The notes: generated by a model not told the origin, from the letters alone. A stretch of DNA of 64,000 nt from Pontibacter liquoris (GCF_022758235.1 NZ_JALEBG010000001.1:310001-374000); one strand, 5' to 3'; shown: positions 24,952 through 34,706, numbered from the stretch's first letter. A program made the numbers and translations.

Positions 24952-24980
24952 GGCACTTACAATTTTTAGTTGTAAGTGCC
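24952..24980 (-). terminator. Element-borne terminator for the restored tRNA-Ala
   Basis: GGCACTTACAA (24952-24962) pairs with TTGTAAGTGCC (24970-24980); the minus strand then has a T-run (A-run 24945-24951 on +). It sits 12 bp from the tRNA 3' end, inside the element, replacing the native terminator now stranded at 8205-8233. Confidence 0.75.
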
Positions 24981-24991
24981 TGATTATCAAT

Positions 24992-25066
<75 letters not shown>

Positions 25067-25142
25067 GTTTGAGTGACACAAAATTAGAACAAATTTCGAA
25101 TATCCAAAACACTTGAGCAGGAATTGCGAAATAAAGTAAAAT

Positions 25143-25172
25143 AAAAAAGGGCTGCACTGGCAGCCCTTTTTT
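25143..25172. terminator. Bidirectional terminator
   Basis: AAAAAAGGGCTGC (25143-25155) pairs with GCAGCCCTTTTTT (25160-25172). It ends the leftward TonB-receptor gene (stop at 25217). Confidence 0.85.
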
Positions 25173-25216
25173 ATTTTATCAAACTACAAAATGGAAAACA
25201 TTTTGTAGTTCATTAA

Positions 25217-28200
25217 TTAGAAGCTATAGCGCAAGCCAAGCTGCATACTCCATGTACTAGCAGTGCTAATGTTCTTCTCGAATTGATCAGTTACCAACTT
25301 ATCGTTTATCTGCTTCATACGATATACCGGCTCACCATCGCCATTGATGCTTCTAAAAGCAAGCGGGTTGTTGATGATGTATCTTTGCTGAATACCCCAG
25401 TTCTTGTTAATCAGGTTCGCTGCGTTCAGGATGTCAGCAGTAAACTGCAACGTGTGCTTGGTCTTGTTCTTACCAGTTTCGATATAGAAGTCCTGCATGA
25501 AGCGAACATCTAGCTTGTTATACCAGGGAGTCAGAGCAGCATTTCTTTCAGCATACTCACCTCTGTGGTTTTTCAGATAAGAAGAGTTATTGATAAATTG
25601 CTCGAAAGCTTCTTCCTGCTGAGCTACAGAATAAACAATGTTGTTATCAGTATACTGCTCGAAGTTCATCTCTGAAGCATTTCTTGGAATGTACATCAGG
25701 TCAGTAGAGCTGTTGCCATCACCATTCAGATCACCGTTAACTACATAGCTGTATCTTGCCTGGTTTGACCCTTCGTAGAAGATAGAAAGAGTTGAAGCAA
25801 AATGATTCGCATATGCTTTCTTGTATGACAGGTTAGCTACCACACGGTGAGGAACACCATACTGAGAGTACCCTAATTCTTCTGCATTAGATGTGCCGAC
25901 ATTTGGGTTAGAGTTCCATACTGAAGAAGCCTGAGAACCTGGGTTTGCAGTTACCTCTTTCGCATAGGTGAAATTATAAGCAACTGAACCGTAGAAACCG
26001 TTTGCGAAAGACTTGCTTAACATAGCAGTTAAGGCAGATGAATAACCTTTGTTTGTGTTCTCCAACACAATAGCTGTATTAGTATTTGGATTGAAGCTTC
26101 TGTCCTTAGCATCTACCTTGTTGTCGCCGTTAATATCTACAAAGCGTGGTCTTGTATTGTCCCCTTCAATAATTTGTCCGGTAGCTTCTTGTAAATTTGC
26201 ATTACGCATTTTTACCCCGTTCACATCTTTTGTGTACAAGCCTTCTAAGGTCAGCGTGAAGCCGTTGCCAAGCTCTTTGTCAACAGCAAGGTTTGTTCGG
26301 ATTACCTGTGGGAATTTAAAGTCAGGATCCATCAATACAATGTTGCCTAATTCTTCTGCATTAGATGTGCCGACATTTGGGTTAGAGTTCCATACTGAAG
26401 AAGCCTGAGAACCTGGGTTTGCAGTTACCTCTTTCGCATAGGTGAAATTATAAGCAACTGAACCGTAGAAACCGTTTGCGAAAGACTTGCTTAACATAGC
26501 AGTTAAGGCAGATGAATAACCTTTGTTTGTGTTCTCCAACACAATAGCTGTATTAGTATTTGGATTGAAGCTTCTGTCCTTAGCATCTACCTTGTTGTCG
26601 CCGTTAATATCTACAAAGCGTGGTCTTGTATTGTCCCCTTCAATAATTTGTCCGGTAGCTTCTTGTAAATTTGCATTACGCATTTTTACCCCGTTCACAT
26701 CTTTTGTGTACAAGCCTTCTAAGGTCAGCGTGAAGCCGTTGCCAAGCTCTTTGTCAACAGCAAGGTTTGTTCGGATTACCTGTGGGAATTTAAAGTCAGG
26801 ATCCATCAATACAATGTTGCTCGGTACAGAAGTTCCAGCTGTTTTAGGGAAAAGGTCAGCATAAGCATCCGGGTCAGCGCTGAAGTGGATAGTTGACAGA
26901 GTAGCAGCGTCTTTGATCGCTCCACCAAACTGGTACATACCAGAGTTAGTAGGCATGTTTGTCAGGAACACAAATGGAATACGGCCAGTGAACAGACCTG
27001 TACCACCTCGAAGTACCAGAGACTTGTCGCTCAGCACATCCCATCTGAAACCAACCCTTGGAGATAGCAGGATCGGGCTCTTTGGCCAGTTACCTGAGTT
27101 GTAAGTAGAAAGCTCACCATGCTTGTTATACAGCTGCAGCTTGTTAATCTCTGGGTTAGCAATTGGCTGCTCATGGTAAATTGCTTTGTCGGCACGTACA
27201 CCAAAAGTTACATTCAGGGCGTCATTTACCTGGACTTCATCCTGAGCGTACAGACCTAACTGGCCCACTTTCAGTTCAGCAGAGAAAGGGTTTTTAACAC
27301 CTGGTACCAGGGAGTAAGTATAAGCATAGTATGCAGGGGCACGGTCTTTTGCAAAGTCATCAAGTGAGCTGTAAACATAGTATCCGTTAGAAGCAGCCAT
27401 AAACATGTTACCAACGTGCTGATATTCGTAGGAACCACCCGCTGTAAAAGTATGCTTACCAAGATAATAAGTGAAGTTATCCGTAATGCTGTAGATATCA
27501 TTCACTACTTCGTTGTTGTAAGTATAAGGGTCCATACCTGCACTCATGTAGTTGCCGCCCTTGCCATCGAAGATATCGATAGTTGGAAACACGCCGCCAG
27601 GGAAAGTACGAACTGTCTCAATCTTACTTACAGTAGCCAAGAACTGGTTTGCCATTTTGCCACCAAAGTTGCTGTTCAGTTCCAGTGTACCGGTTTTTAC
27701 CGCATCCTTAAAGCCATAGCTGCTATTGGCAAAAGCCATAGAGTTGTTGCTGAAACGGCTGTAAGGCAAACGGCTAACTGAGCTTTTCGCACCCGTTGGA
27801 GTGAAGCCACCACCGTTTGGTACACTAGTGGCATTAAGGGCTACATCGTTGGTGTTTTCGAAGTCGCTATACTTTAAAGTAAGCTTGTGGATTGCGTTAA
27901 TGTTCCAGTCGATCTTACCTAAGATCTTGCGGTTCTTATTCTCGAAGTTAGGGAAATTGTCGTATGCGCCAGTTTCGTAGCCATACTTAGACTTCAAGAT
28001 ATCTGAGAATTTCTTCAGAGAGTCAATTGATGTTTCAGAGACGTTACCTATGCCAGAGCCACCTTTAGGAGACCAGGTAATGCCTGGCTTAGAGCCTTTC
28101 TCATACTCACCATTCAGGAAGAAGAACAGCTTGTTTTTAATGATCGGGCCACCAAGTGTACCACCAATGGTTTGGTTTTTAGAGTCTGTGATGGAGTTGC

Positions 28201-29005
28201 TGATATCATTGTCACCTACTTTAGTGCCAAGGAAGTCTTGGTTTCTGTAGTACGTATAAGCAGAACCTTTGAAAGTGTTAGTACCGCTCTTGGTTACCGC
28301 GTTGATACCAGCACCTGTAAAGCCAGACTGGCGAACGTCGTAAGGAGCGATGTTTACCGAGATTGCTTCGTAAGCGTCCAGAGAGATTGGCTGAGCACCG
28401 CCACCTGGAAGTGGGTCGTTGCTAAGACCAAAGTTGTTGTTGAGGTTTGCACCGTCTACCTGGATGTTGTTGTAACGAGCGTCACGGCCAGCAAAGCTGT
28501 TGCCGCTTGCCTGTGGCGTAGTACGGGTGAAGTCAGTAATGCTACGGGAAATAGTAGGGAGTGTAGCAATCTGTTGGCTGCTCACGTTTGTAGCAGCACC
28601 AGTTTTGGTTGAGTTGAAAACCGAAGCACGATCCGCACTTACTACTACTTCCTGCAGTTCAGTGCCTGAATCAGATAAAGTAGCGTTCAGCACATACGGT
28701 TGGCCTAGTTTCAGATCAATACCGTTGTAAGACTTGGTTTGGAAACCAATGTAGCTTACTTCGAGCAAGTATGGGCCGCCAATACGTACGTTCGGGATAT
28801 TGAAGCGTCCCTCTACGTTCGTTGCAGCACCATAAACGGTGCCCGATGGCTGGTGAGTTGCCTTCACTGTTGCACCAATAAGTGCTTCGCCTTTGGCATC
28901 CTTTACGTAGCCGGTAATGCTACTGGTTGTTACCTGCGCCCAACTGTACTGACTCGAGAGTACCATCGTCAGCGCGAGGAGCATTAAACTATAAAACTTT
29001 TTCAT
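25217..29005 (-). CDS. Oar-like TonB-dependent receptor with internal tandem duplication
   Basis: This 1262-aa outer-membrane protein has a signal peptide (to about residue 24, YSWAQ), a carboxypeptidase-regulatory-like domain (SSITGYVKDAKGEALIGATVKA), a plug domain (VSSQQIATLPTISRSITDFTRTTPQASGNSFAGRD) and a large beta barrel ending in aromatic F (MQLGLRYSF), as outer-membrane barrels do. The family imports large substrates or acts like Myxococcus Oar. Residues of about 729-886 are repeated exactly as 887-1044, owing to a 474-bp tandem DNA duplication, so the barrel has 158 extra residues over the expected ~1104. The neighbour at 29222 is a paralogue of 1037 aa. Confidence 0.92.
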   Translation of the reverse strand: MKKFYSLMLLALTMVLSSQYSWAQVTTSSITGYVKDAKGEALIGATVKATHQPSGTVYGAATNVEGRFNIPNVRIGGPYLLEVSYIGFQTKSYNGIDLKLGQPYVLNATLSDSGTELQEVVVSADRASVFNSTKTGAATNVSSQQIATLPTISRSITDFTRTTPQASGNSFAGRDARYNNIQVDGANLNNNFGLSNDPLPGGGAQPISLDAYEAISVNIAPYDVRQSGFTGAGINAVTKSGTNTFKGSAYTYYRNQDFLGTKVGDNDISNSITDSKNQTIGGTLGGPIIKNKLFFFLNGEYEKGSKPGITWSPKGGSGIGNVSETSIDSLKKFSDILKSKYGYETGAYDNFPNFENKNRKILGKIDWNINAIHKLTLKYSDFENTNDVALNATSVPNGGGFTPTGAKSSVSRLPYSRFSNNSMAFANSSYGFKDAVKTGTLELNSNFGGKMANQFLATVSKIETVRTFPGGVFPTIDIFDGKGGNYMSAGMDPYTYNNEVVNDIYSITDNFTYYLGKHTFTAGGSYEYQHVGNMFMAASNGYYVYSSLDDFAKDRAPAYYAYTYSLVPGVKNPFSAELKVGQLGLYAQDEVQVNDALNVTFGVRADKAIYHEQPIANPEINKLQLYNKHGELSTYNSGNWPKSPILLSPRVGFRWDVLSDKSLVLRGGTGLFTGRIPFVFLTNMPTNSGMYQFGGAIKDAATLSTIHFSADPDAYADLFPKTAGTSVPSNIVLMDPDFKFPQVIRTNLAVDKELGNGFTLTLEGLYTKDVNGVKMRNANLQEATGQIIEGDNTRPRFVDINGDNKVDAKDRSFNPNTNTAIVLENTNKGYSSALTAMLSKSFANGFYGSVAYNFTYAKEVTANPGSQASSVWNSNPNVGTSNAEELGNIVLMDPDFKFPQVIRTNLAVDKELGNGFTLTLEGLYTKDVNGVKMRNANLQEATGQIIEGDNTRPRFVDINGDNKVDAKDRSFNPNTNTAIVLENTNKGYSSALTAMLSKSFANGFYGSVAYNFTYAKEVTANPGSQASSVWNSNPNVGTSNAEELGYSQYGVPHRVVANLSYKKAYANHFASTLSIFYEGSNQARYSYVVNGDLNGDGNSSTDLMYIPRNASEMNFEQYTDNNIVYSVAQQEEAFEQFINNSSYLKNHRGEYAERNAALTPWYNKLDVRFMQDFYIETGKNKTKHTLQFTADILNAANLINKNWGIQQRYIINNPLAFRSINGDGEPVYRMKQINDKLVTDQFEKNISTASTWSMQLGLRYSF
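25872..26820. repeat. 474-bp perfect tandem duplication inside the receptor gene
   Basis: 25872-26346 and 26346-26820 match at an offset of 474 bp (158 codons), in frame. Reading both copies shows no difference in the encoded 158 residues and none noticed in DNA. Recent duplication or an assembly error are the two explanations. Confidence 0.9.
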
Positions 29006-29028
29006 AAGGGGTTGATTGATTTTGGGTG

Positions 29029-29036
29029 CAAAAGTA
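29029..29036 (-). promoter_or_regulatory. -7 box TACTTTTG upstream of the Oar-like receptor
   Basis: On the minus strand TACTTTTG fits TAnnTTTG and lies 24 bp from the start codon; no TTG at the ideal upstream spacing was found. Confidence 0.4.
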
Positions 29037-29150
29037 ATTCACCCTGAGCGTATTCTCCTAACCCAAGTGTTAAATTAAAATTATTTTTTGTACCCTCTGC
29101 CGATATGCTGGATAATGATTTTTAAGGTGTAACTTTGCAAGCTGTGCAAT

Positions 29151-29184
29151 AAAAAAGGGCTGGTTTTTACACCAGCCCTTTTTT
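29151..29184. terminator. Bidirectional terminator between the two receptor genes
   Basis: AAAAAAGGGCTGGT (29151-29164) pairs with ACCAGCCCTTTTTT (29171-29184). It separates the two leftward receptor genes, so they are not one operon. Confidence 0.85.
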
Positions 29185-29221
29185 ATTTTCCTTCTCTTTA
29201 AACGGCAATTCAGCAACCTTT

Positions 29222-32200
29222 TCAGTTAAAAATATAGCGCACGCCCAGCTGCCCCTGCCACCTGGACTCGAACGGTGACACGTTGTATGCCCGGTTGCTG
29301 GGGTTAAAAGTATAGGTGGGCAGGCCCTGCGGGTCGCGGCCATTGTAGCGGATGAGCTCGTTGGCATTGTTGTTTACAAAATACTGCCGGCCCCAGTCTT
29401 TGTTGAGCAGGTTGCCCACGTTAAAAATATCTAATGTGATCTGCAGCGTGTGTTTGTTCTCGCCGGTGGTCAGGTAAAAGTCCTGCAGCAGCCGCAGATC
29501 GAACTGGTGCGTCCAGGGCATCCGGCCACCGTAGCGTGCCACATACCCGCCGCGCTGCTCGCTCAGGTAATCATCCGAACTGATAAAGGCATCCAGTGCC
29601 GCCCATTGCTCTTCCGGCGAGTAGGTAACCCCGCCAATAGTTACCGGCACCAGGTTGATCTCTTCGCGGTTGCGCGGCACATACAGCAGGTCGTTGGAGA
29701 AGTTGCCGTCGCCATTCAGGTCCTGCGCATACAGGTAGGTGATGGGCAGTCCCGACTGGCCCTGGTAAAAGAGCGAGATGCCAGTGGCAAAGTTGTTGGC
29801 ATACCGGAAAGTATACCCGCCTGAGCCTACAATCCGGTGGCGGATGTCATAGCGCGAGTAGCCCAGTTCCGGGTTGTTTGGGTTATTGACGATCTGGTTA
29901 AACTCATAATTGGATAGGGCCGTGGAGCTCGTGCCGCTGTTCACGTCCTTTGACTCGCCATAAGTATAGGCAAGCGATGTCTGTAGCCCATTGGCGAAAT
30001 TCTTGCGCAGCTGCCCTGTTAAACTATACCGGTATCCCTGGCTGGTATTATCCAGAAAAATAACGTTGGTATAACTGGGGTTGATGCGGCGCTGTGCCGG
30101 GTACACGTTCCTGTTATCGGGCCCGGGTAGCTGAGCGTCCGGGCTGGCCAGGTTCAGATCTTTGTACACCACATCATTTACTGTTTTAGAGTAAATGCCT
30201 TCCACCGTCGCAACTATATCAAGAGGCAGGTTATAATCAAAAGCCAGGTTGCTGCGCCATACCTGCGGCAGTTTAAAATTTTCATCTATCACATCTACTT
30301 CCACGGTCTGCACCGCCGAGCCGGCGCTTTGCTGCTGGGTGGGGTCAGGCACAAAGCTTACCGGGTTGCGCTGGTCCACGGTGCCCAGGATAGTGCCCGT
30401 GTTGATAAACTGGTTGGAGAGCCATACAAAAGGCACGCGGCCAGTAAAAATACCTGTTCCGCCCCGCACCTGGAAAGAGCGGTCTTCGGTGGGGGTATAA
30501 TTAAAGCCAAAACGGGGCGCCCAGAGCAGTTCTCCGCTGGGCGTGCGGTCGGTGCGCAGACCGGGGTAAATATTGGCAAAGTTGGTTTCGAAGCTGACAT
30601 TCCGTTCCGGCTTATCGGGGAATACAGGCACATCCAGGCGCATGCCAAACGTTAACTTGAGCTGCTCGGAAGGAGTAAATTCATCCTGCACATAAAAGCC
30701 CAACTGGGCGGCATTAAACGAGGCGGCCGGCCGCGGATCGCCGGTCAGCGAGTAGGTGGCCCGCACCCGGTTCGGAACGTTGTTATAGAAGTCTTCCAGC
30801 GAGTTAAAATCCCAGCGGCCGTTCAGGTTGTTGAGAAACAGGTTGCGGAAGCTGAAGAACTCGTTGTGGGTGCCCACCGTGAAGTTATGCTGGCCCACCA
30901 GGTAAGTAAAGTTATCGGTTACTTCAAAAATATCCTGGTCCAGCTCGTTGGCCGTTGAGGAGCGCTCGGAGCCAAATACAATGGTGCCCACCGGATCAAA
31001 GATGGTTACCTGCGGAAACAGGGCGCCGGCCGTGGTGCGGTAGTCCCGGATGCGGGAGTAGGACAGGATCAGGTTGTTGGACATGTTGTTGCCGAAACGG
31101 CTGTTGAGCTCGGCTACCGTGCTGTTCGTCTTGCTGTTGAACTGGTAGGCATTGTTGCCCAGGCGTATCTCGGCGCGGCTTCGGGTAAAGTTATCCTGCA
31201 CGGCATCCACAAAGTTATGGCGCAGCGTAAGCTGGTGGTTGTTAGTGATGTTCCAGTCCAGGCGGCCGAAAAATTTATCGCTCTGTGTTTCCCTGTCAAA
31301 GGTGCCCACCGATCCCACGTCGTAGCCATAGGTAGTCTGCACAAAACTGGCCAGCTGCTGCACCACGTCCAGCGGAATCTGCGACTCGGCCGACCCGGGC
31401 GCAAACCTGACCGGCTCTGTTACCCGGGTGGCATCATAGTTAAAAAAGAAAAACAGCTTGTCTTTGATCACCGGGCCGCCCAGGCGTGCGCCATACTGGT
31501 AGTTACTGAATTTATCAGCCTTTACACGGGGGCCTTCCACAGCTTTGCCGATCGAGTTCTCGTTGCGCCCGAACGTATAAACAGAGCCCGAAAATTTGTT
31601 GGTGCCGCTGCGGGTCACAGCGTTGATGCCACCGCCTGTAAAGTTGCCCAGCTTTACATCATAGGGGGCAATTACCACCTGTATTTCCTGGATGGCGTCC
31701 AGCGAAATGGGCTGCGAGCCCGCTTGCCCGCCCGGCGTGCCCGAAGGCGACAGGCCGAATACATCATTGTTGATGGCACCGTCTATAGTGATGTTGTTGT
31801 AGCGGTTGTTGGCGCCGGCAATGGAGTTACCCGAAGCCTGAGGCGTTAAACGGGTAAAGTCCTGCAGGCTGCGGCTAAGCGTTGGTAGGGTTTCCAGCTG
31901 CTCCCGCGATACGTTTGTGGCAGCACCAGTGCGATCCTGGTTAAACACGTCGTTGCGTTCGCCCACTACTTCTACTTCGCTCAGCTGGGCAGTGCTTTCG
32001 GTCAGCGCGAAATCGACCCGGGCTGCTTGCCCCAGCGCCAGGTTCACGCCCGTTGTTCGCTGCTCCTGGTAACCGATATAAGAAGTAGTGACGGTGTAAG
32101 GGCCACCCACCCGCATATTCTGAATATTATAAGCGCCTTCGGCATTGGTACTGGCTACATACTGGGTGTTGGTTGGCGTATGGATGGCGATTACGGTAGC

Positions 32201-32335
32201 GCCGGGCAAGGGGGTGCCGCTCTGGTCTTTAACCGTGCCGTTTAAGGCTGCCGTAGTAGCTCCCTGCGCCAGTGCCAACTGGAGATGTAAAATAAAAGTG
32301 CAGCACAGGAGTAATCGTTTGTATAAATTATTCAT
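29222..32335 (-). CDS. Oar-like TonB-dependent receptor
   Basis: This is a 1037-aa paralogue of the 25217 protein with the same plan: signal peptide (LLLCCTFILHLQLALAQ), regulatory-like domain (AALNGTVKDQSGTPLPGATVIA), plug (VSREQLETLPTLSRSLQDFTRLTPQASGNSIAG) and barrel ending WQGQLGVRYIFN. It keeps the loop DLNGDGNFSNDLLYVPRN, which in the paralogue reads DLNGDGNSSTDLMYIPRN. It has no internal duplication. A perfect inverted repeat lies directly upstream of the start. Substrate unknown; no SusD partner is adjacent, which separates it from glycan SusCD pairs. Confidence 0.92.
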   Translation of the reverse strand: MNNLYKRLLLCCTFILHLQLALAQGATTAALNGTVKDQSGTPLPGATVIAIHTPTNTQYVASTNAEGAYNIQNMRVGGPYTVTTSYIGYQEQRTTGVNLALGQAARVDFALTESTAQLSEVEVVGERNDVFNQDRTGAATNVSREQLETLPTLSRSLQDFTRLTPQASGNSIAGANNRYNNITIDGAINNDVFGLSPSGTPGGQAGSQPISLDAIQEIQVVIAPYDVKLGNFTGGGINAVTRSGTNKFSGSVYTFGRNENSIGKAVEGPRVKADKFSNYQYGARLGGPVIKDKLFFFFNYDATRVTEPVRFAPGSAESQIPLDVVQQLASFVQTTYGYDVGSVGTFDRETQSDKFFGRLDWNITNNHQLTLRHNFVDAVQDNFTRSRAEIRLGNNAYQFNSKTNSTVAELNSRFGNNMSNNLILSYSRIRDYRTTAGALFPQVTIFDPVGTIVFGSERSSTANELDQDIFEVTDNFTYLVGQHNFTVGTHNEFFSFRNLFLNNLNGRWDFNSLEDFYNNVPNRVRATYSLTGDPRPAASFNAAQLGFYVQDEFTPSEQLKLTFGMRLDVPVFPDKPERNVSFETNFANIYPGLRTDRTPSGELLWAPRFGFNYTPTEDRSFQVRGGTGIFTGRVPFVWLSNQFINTGTILGTVDQRNPVSFVPDPTQQQSAGSAVQTVEVDVIDENFKLPQVWRSNLAFDYNLPLDIVATVEGIYSKTVNDVVYKDLNLASPDAQLPGPDNRNVYPAQRRINPSYTNVIFLDNTSQGYRYSLTGQLRKNFANGLQTSLAYTYGESKDVNSGTSSTALSNYEFNQIVNNPNNPELGYSRYDIRHRIVGSGGYTFRYANNFATGISLFYQGQSGLPITYLYAQDLNGDGNFSNDLLYVPRNREEINLVPVTIGGVTYSPEEQWAALDAFISSDDYLSEQRGGYVARYGGRMPWTHQFDLRLLQDFYLTTGENKHTLQITLDIFNVGNLLNKDWGRQYFVNNNANELIRYNGRDPQGLPTYTFNPSNRAYNVSPFESRWQGQLGVRYIFN

Positions 32336-32340
32336 AGCAT

Positions 32341-32380
32341 TTACAACTAGGTGATTTACAAGTACTTTTACTAGTTGTAA
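32341..32380. promoter_or_regulatory. 10-bp perfect inverted repeat, candidate operator
   Basis: TTACAACTAG (32341-32350) and CTAGTTGTAA (32371-32380) form a perfect inverted repeat with a 20-bp spacer, ending 5 bp before the start codon of the receptor gene. It could bind a dimeric regulator or fold in the leader RNA. Confidence 0.5.
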
Positions 32381-32464
32381 TACGCGGATGTTCTTAATGT
32401 TTGTGTTAAGATTTTTGCATTAATCAGGTTGATTTTGGCTTACTAATAAAAACATACTGCTGAC

Positions 32465-33079
32465 CTAGAAATTCTGCGGTCTTACCGCCCGAATGAAGAT
32501 TTTCTGGAAGTAATCGGACATCAGGTTATTTTCTGTCACGCCCAGGGAGGTAGAGGCATGTATAAACTTAACCTCCTCGTCGTTGATCACTTCGGTAACC
32601 ATGCCCACGTGCGTTACTTCGTTGCTGAACCTGCTGGGGCCGAAGAAAACCAGGTCGCCTTCGCGTATGTTTTTGATCTTCACTTCTTTACCAAAACGGC
32701 TTTGTTCTTCGGATGTACGGGGCAGCGTGACGGCTATACTTTGAAAGGAGGTGCACAGCAAACCCGAACAGTCCATGCCCACGCGGGTGGTGCCGCCCCA
32801 TTTATACGGTACCCCAGTATAGGAGCGGGCTGTTTTGATCACAGTGTTGATCTGCCCGTCCAGGCTGCGGGGAATGTTGCGGCTTTTGGAAGTGGCAACA
32901 CTGCGGCTTGCCGGGCCAATATGGCGGCTTTTGCGTTGCTGGCGTTTGGCGGCCGCAATCTCCCGGGCAGAACGGTATTCTTCGCCGCGCTTACTAAAAA
33001 CGGGCTGCGTGGGCTGGCAGGAAGCCAGCAGCACCAGGAAAAAGATAAATAAGGCTGAAGTAGTATAAAATGTTCTCAA
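32465..33079 (-). CDS. NlpC/P60 (C40) peptidoglycan hydrolase lipoprotein
   Basis: This 204-aa lipoprotein (signal MRTFYTTSALFIFFLVLLASC, Cys21) has a basic linker and a C-terminal NlpC/P60 domain. SYTGVPYKWGGTTRVGMDCSGLLCTSF holds the catalytic Cys (near residue 103), EVTHVGMVTEV the His, and KFIHASTSLGV the third polar position. It should cleave the peptide stem of murein in the periplasm. It is monocistronic and divergent from the GlcD-like gene. Confidence 0.88.
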   Translation of the reverse strand: MRTFYTTSALFIFFLVLLASCQPTQPVFSKRGEEYRSAREIAAAKRQQRKSRHIGPASRSVATSKSRNIPRSLDGQINTVIKTARSYTGVPYKWGGTTRVGMDCSGLLCTSFQSIAVTLPRTSEEQSRFGKEVKIKNIREGDLVFFGPSRFSNEVTHVGMVTEVINDEEVKFIHASTSLGVTENNLMSDYFQKIFIRAVRPQNF

Positions 33080-33159
33080 AGCTTATCTTTAGCGTAAGTC
33101 AAAATAAAAGTAACCAAATAGCAGTTGGCTAAATTAGCAATTAGCGCTTCCTTTTGAAA

Positions 33160-34608
33160 ATGAAATTTAACCCCGTAACCCCAGATGTTGTCGCTGCCCT
33201 GGCGGCCATAGTAGGTGAGGAGCACGTTGTGCTGCCTGCTGCTGCCGACGACATGTTCCGCTATACCCACGACGAAACCGAAGACCTGCGCTACCAGCCG
33301 GAGATCGTACTTAAACCAGCTAACGCTGACGAGATCAGCCATATTATGCGCTATTGCCACGAAAACTTGCTGCCGGTAACTCCCCGTGGTGCCGGTACCG
33401 GGTTAAGTGGCGGCGCGCTGGCGGTGCACAAAGGCGTCGTGCTCTCCACCGAGCGCCTGAACCGGATTATTCAGATCGATGAGCGCAACCTGCAGGCCAC
33501 CGTGGAGCCGGGCGTGATTACGCAGGTCTTTCAGGAGGCGGCCATCGCCAAAGGCTTATATTACCCGCCGGACCCCTCGAGCCGGGGCAGCTGCTTTCTG
33601 GGCGGCAACCTGAGCGAGTCGAGCGGCGGGCCGCGCGCGGTAAAGTATGGCGTCACAAAAGACTATGTGCTGAACGTAGAGGTAGTGCTGCCCACAGGCG
33701 AAATAACCTGGACCGGCGCCAACGTGCTGAAAAATGCGACCGGCTATAATCTCACGCAGTTAATGGTCGGTAGCGAGGGAACCCTGGGCATCATCACTAA
33801 AATTGTGCTGAAGCTGATTCCGTATCCGACGCAGAACCTGGTGCTGCTGGTGCCTTTCCGGCAGGAGGAGGAAGCCTGTGCAGCCGTATCGAAGATCTTT
33901 ATGGCCGGTATCATCCCTTCGGCACTGGAGTTTATGGAGCGTGAAGCGATTGAGTGGGCCGATCGCTACCTGAACCTGCACCTGGACCGCCCTGCCGACG
34001 AGCGGGCTCACCTGCTCATCGAGCTGGATGGCAACGACATGGACCTGCTGTTTAAAGACGCCGAGCGCGTGTATGAAGTGCTGGAGCAATTTGATGTAGG
34101 CGATATTCTGGTGGCCGATACCGAAAAGCAGAAAGCTGAGCTCTGGCAACTGCGCCGCAACGTGCCCCATGCGGTAAAAGGCAACTCGGTATACAAGGAA
34201 GAAGATACGGTGGTGCCCCGGGCCGAGCTGCCCAAACTGCTCAAAGGCGTAAAGGAGATCGGCCGCAGGTATAACTTCAAATCGGTGTGCTACGGCCATG
34301 CTGGCGACGGGAATCTGCACGTCAACATTGTGAAAGCCGATATGAGCGACGAGGATTGGAACCACAAGCTGCCGGAAGGTATAAAAGAGATTTTCGAGCT
34401 ATGTGTTAGCCTGGGCGGTACTATTTCCGGTGAGCATGGCATTGGCCTGGTGCAGCGGCCCTACATTGGCATTGCCCTTAACCCGGTGCAACTGCACCTG
34501 ATGCGCGGCATCAAAGATTTGTTTGACCCGCATGGCATTCTGAATCCGGGTAAGATCTTCCTCTCCAGCAAGGAAGTGGCCATGCAGGCACCTGTGCTGC
34601 AGGCGTAA
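33160..34608 (+). CDS. FAD-linked oxidase (GlcD / D-lactate dehydrogenase type)
   Basis: This 482-aa flavoenzyme oxidises a 2-hydroxy acid such as glycolate or D-lactate. I use the ATG at 33160; an in-frame TTG lies two codons earlier. The N-terminal FAD_binding_4 domain has VTPRGAGTGLSGGALAVHKGVVLS and YPPDPSSRGSCFLGGNLSESSGGPRAVKYG; VGSEGTLGIITKIVLKLIP follows. The C-terminal FAD-oxidase domain has CYGHAGDGNLHVNI and GTISGEHGIGLVQRPYI, with conserved His and Glu. No GlcE/GlcF partners are adjacent. A hairpin terminator follows. Confidence 0.9.
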   Translation: MKFNPVTPDVVAALAAIVGEEHVVLPAAADDMFRYTHDETEDLRYQPEIVLKPANADEISHIMRYCHENLLPVTPRGAGTGLSGGALAVHKGVVLSTERLNRIIQIDERNLQATVEPGVITQVFQEAAIAKGLYYPPDPSSRGSCFLGGNLSESSGGPRAVKYGVTKDYVLNVEVVLPTGEITWTGANVLKNATGYNLTQLMVGSEGTLGIITKIVLKLIPYPTQNLVLLVPFRQEEEACAAVSKIFMAGIIPSALEFMEREAIEWADRYLNLHLDRPADERAHLLIELDGNDMDLLFKDAERVYEVLEQFDVGDILVADTEKQKAELWQLRRNVPHAVKGNSVYKEEDTVVPRAELPKLLKGVKEIGRRYNFKSVCYGHAGDGNLHVNIVKADMSDEDWNHKLPEGIKEIFELCVSLGGTISGEHGIGLVQRPYIGIALNPVQLHLMRGIKDLFDPHGILNPGKIFLSSKEVAMQAPVLQA

Positions 34609-34636
34609 TACCGCTTTTCTTATACTTCCTAAATAG

Positions 34637-34670
34637 CAACAGGCGCAGAAGATGAGTTCTGCGCCTGTTG
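34637..34670 (+). terminator. Hairpin after the FAD oxidase gene
   Basis: A perfect 14-bp stem (34637-34650 / 34657-34670) with a GATGAG loop. The T-tract after it is weak, so it may work as a bidirectional 3' end hairpin. Confidence 0.65.
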
Positions 34671-34706
34671 TGTTATAAGGCGGAAGTACCGCTTGGTCGT
34701 CGTGTG

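Noticed and set aside
25217..32335. SusC/SusD-type glycan uptake pair
   Set aside because: No SusD lipoprotein is adjacent and both proteins match the Oar-like branch of receptors.
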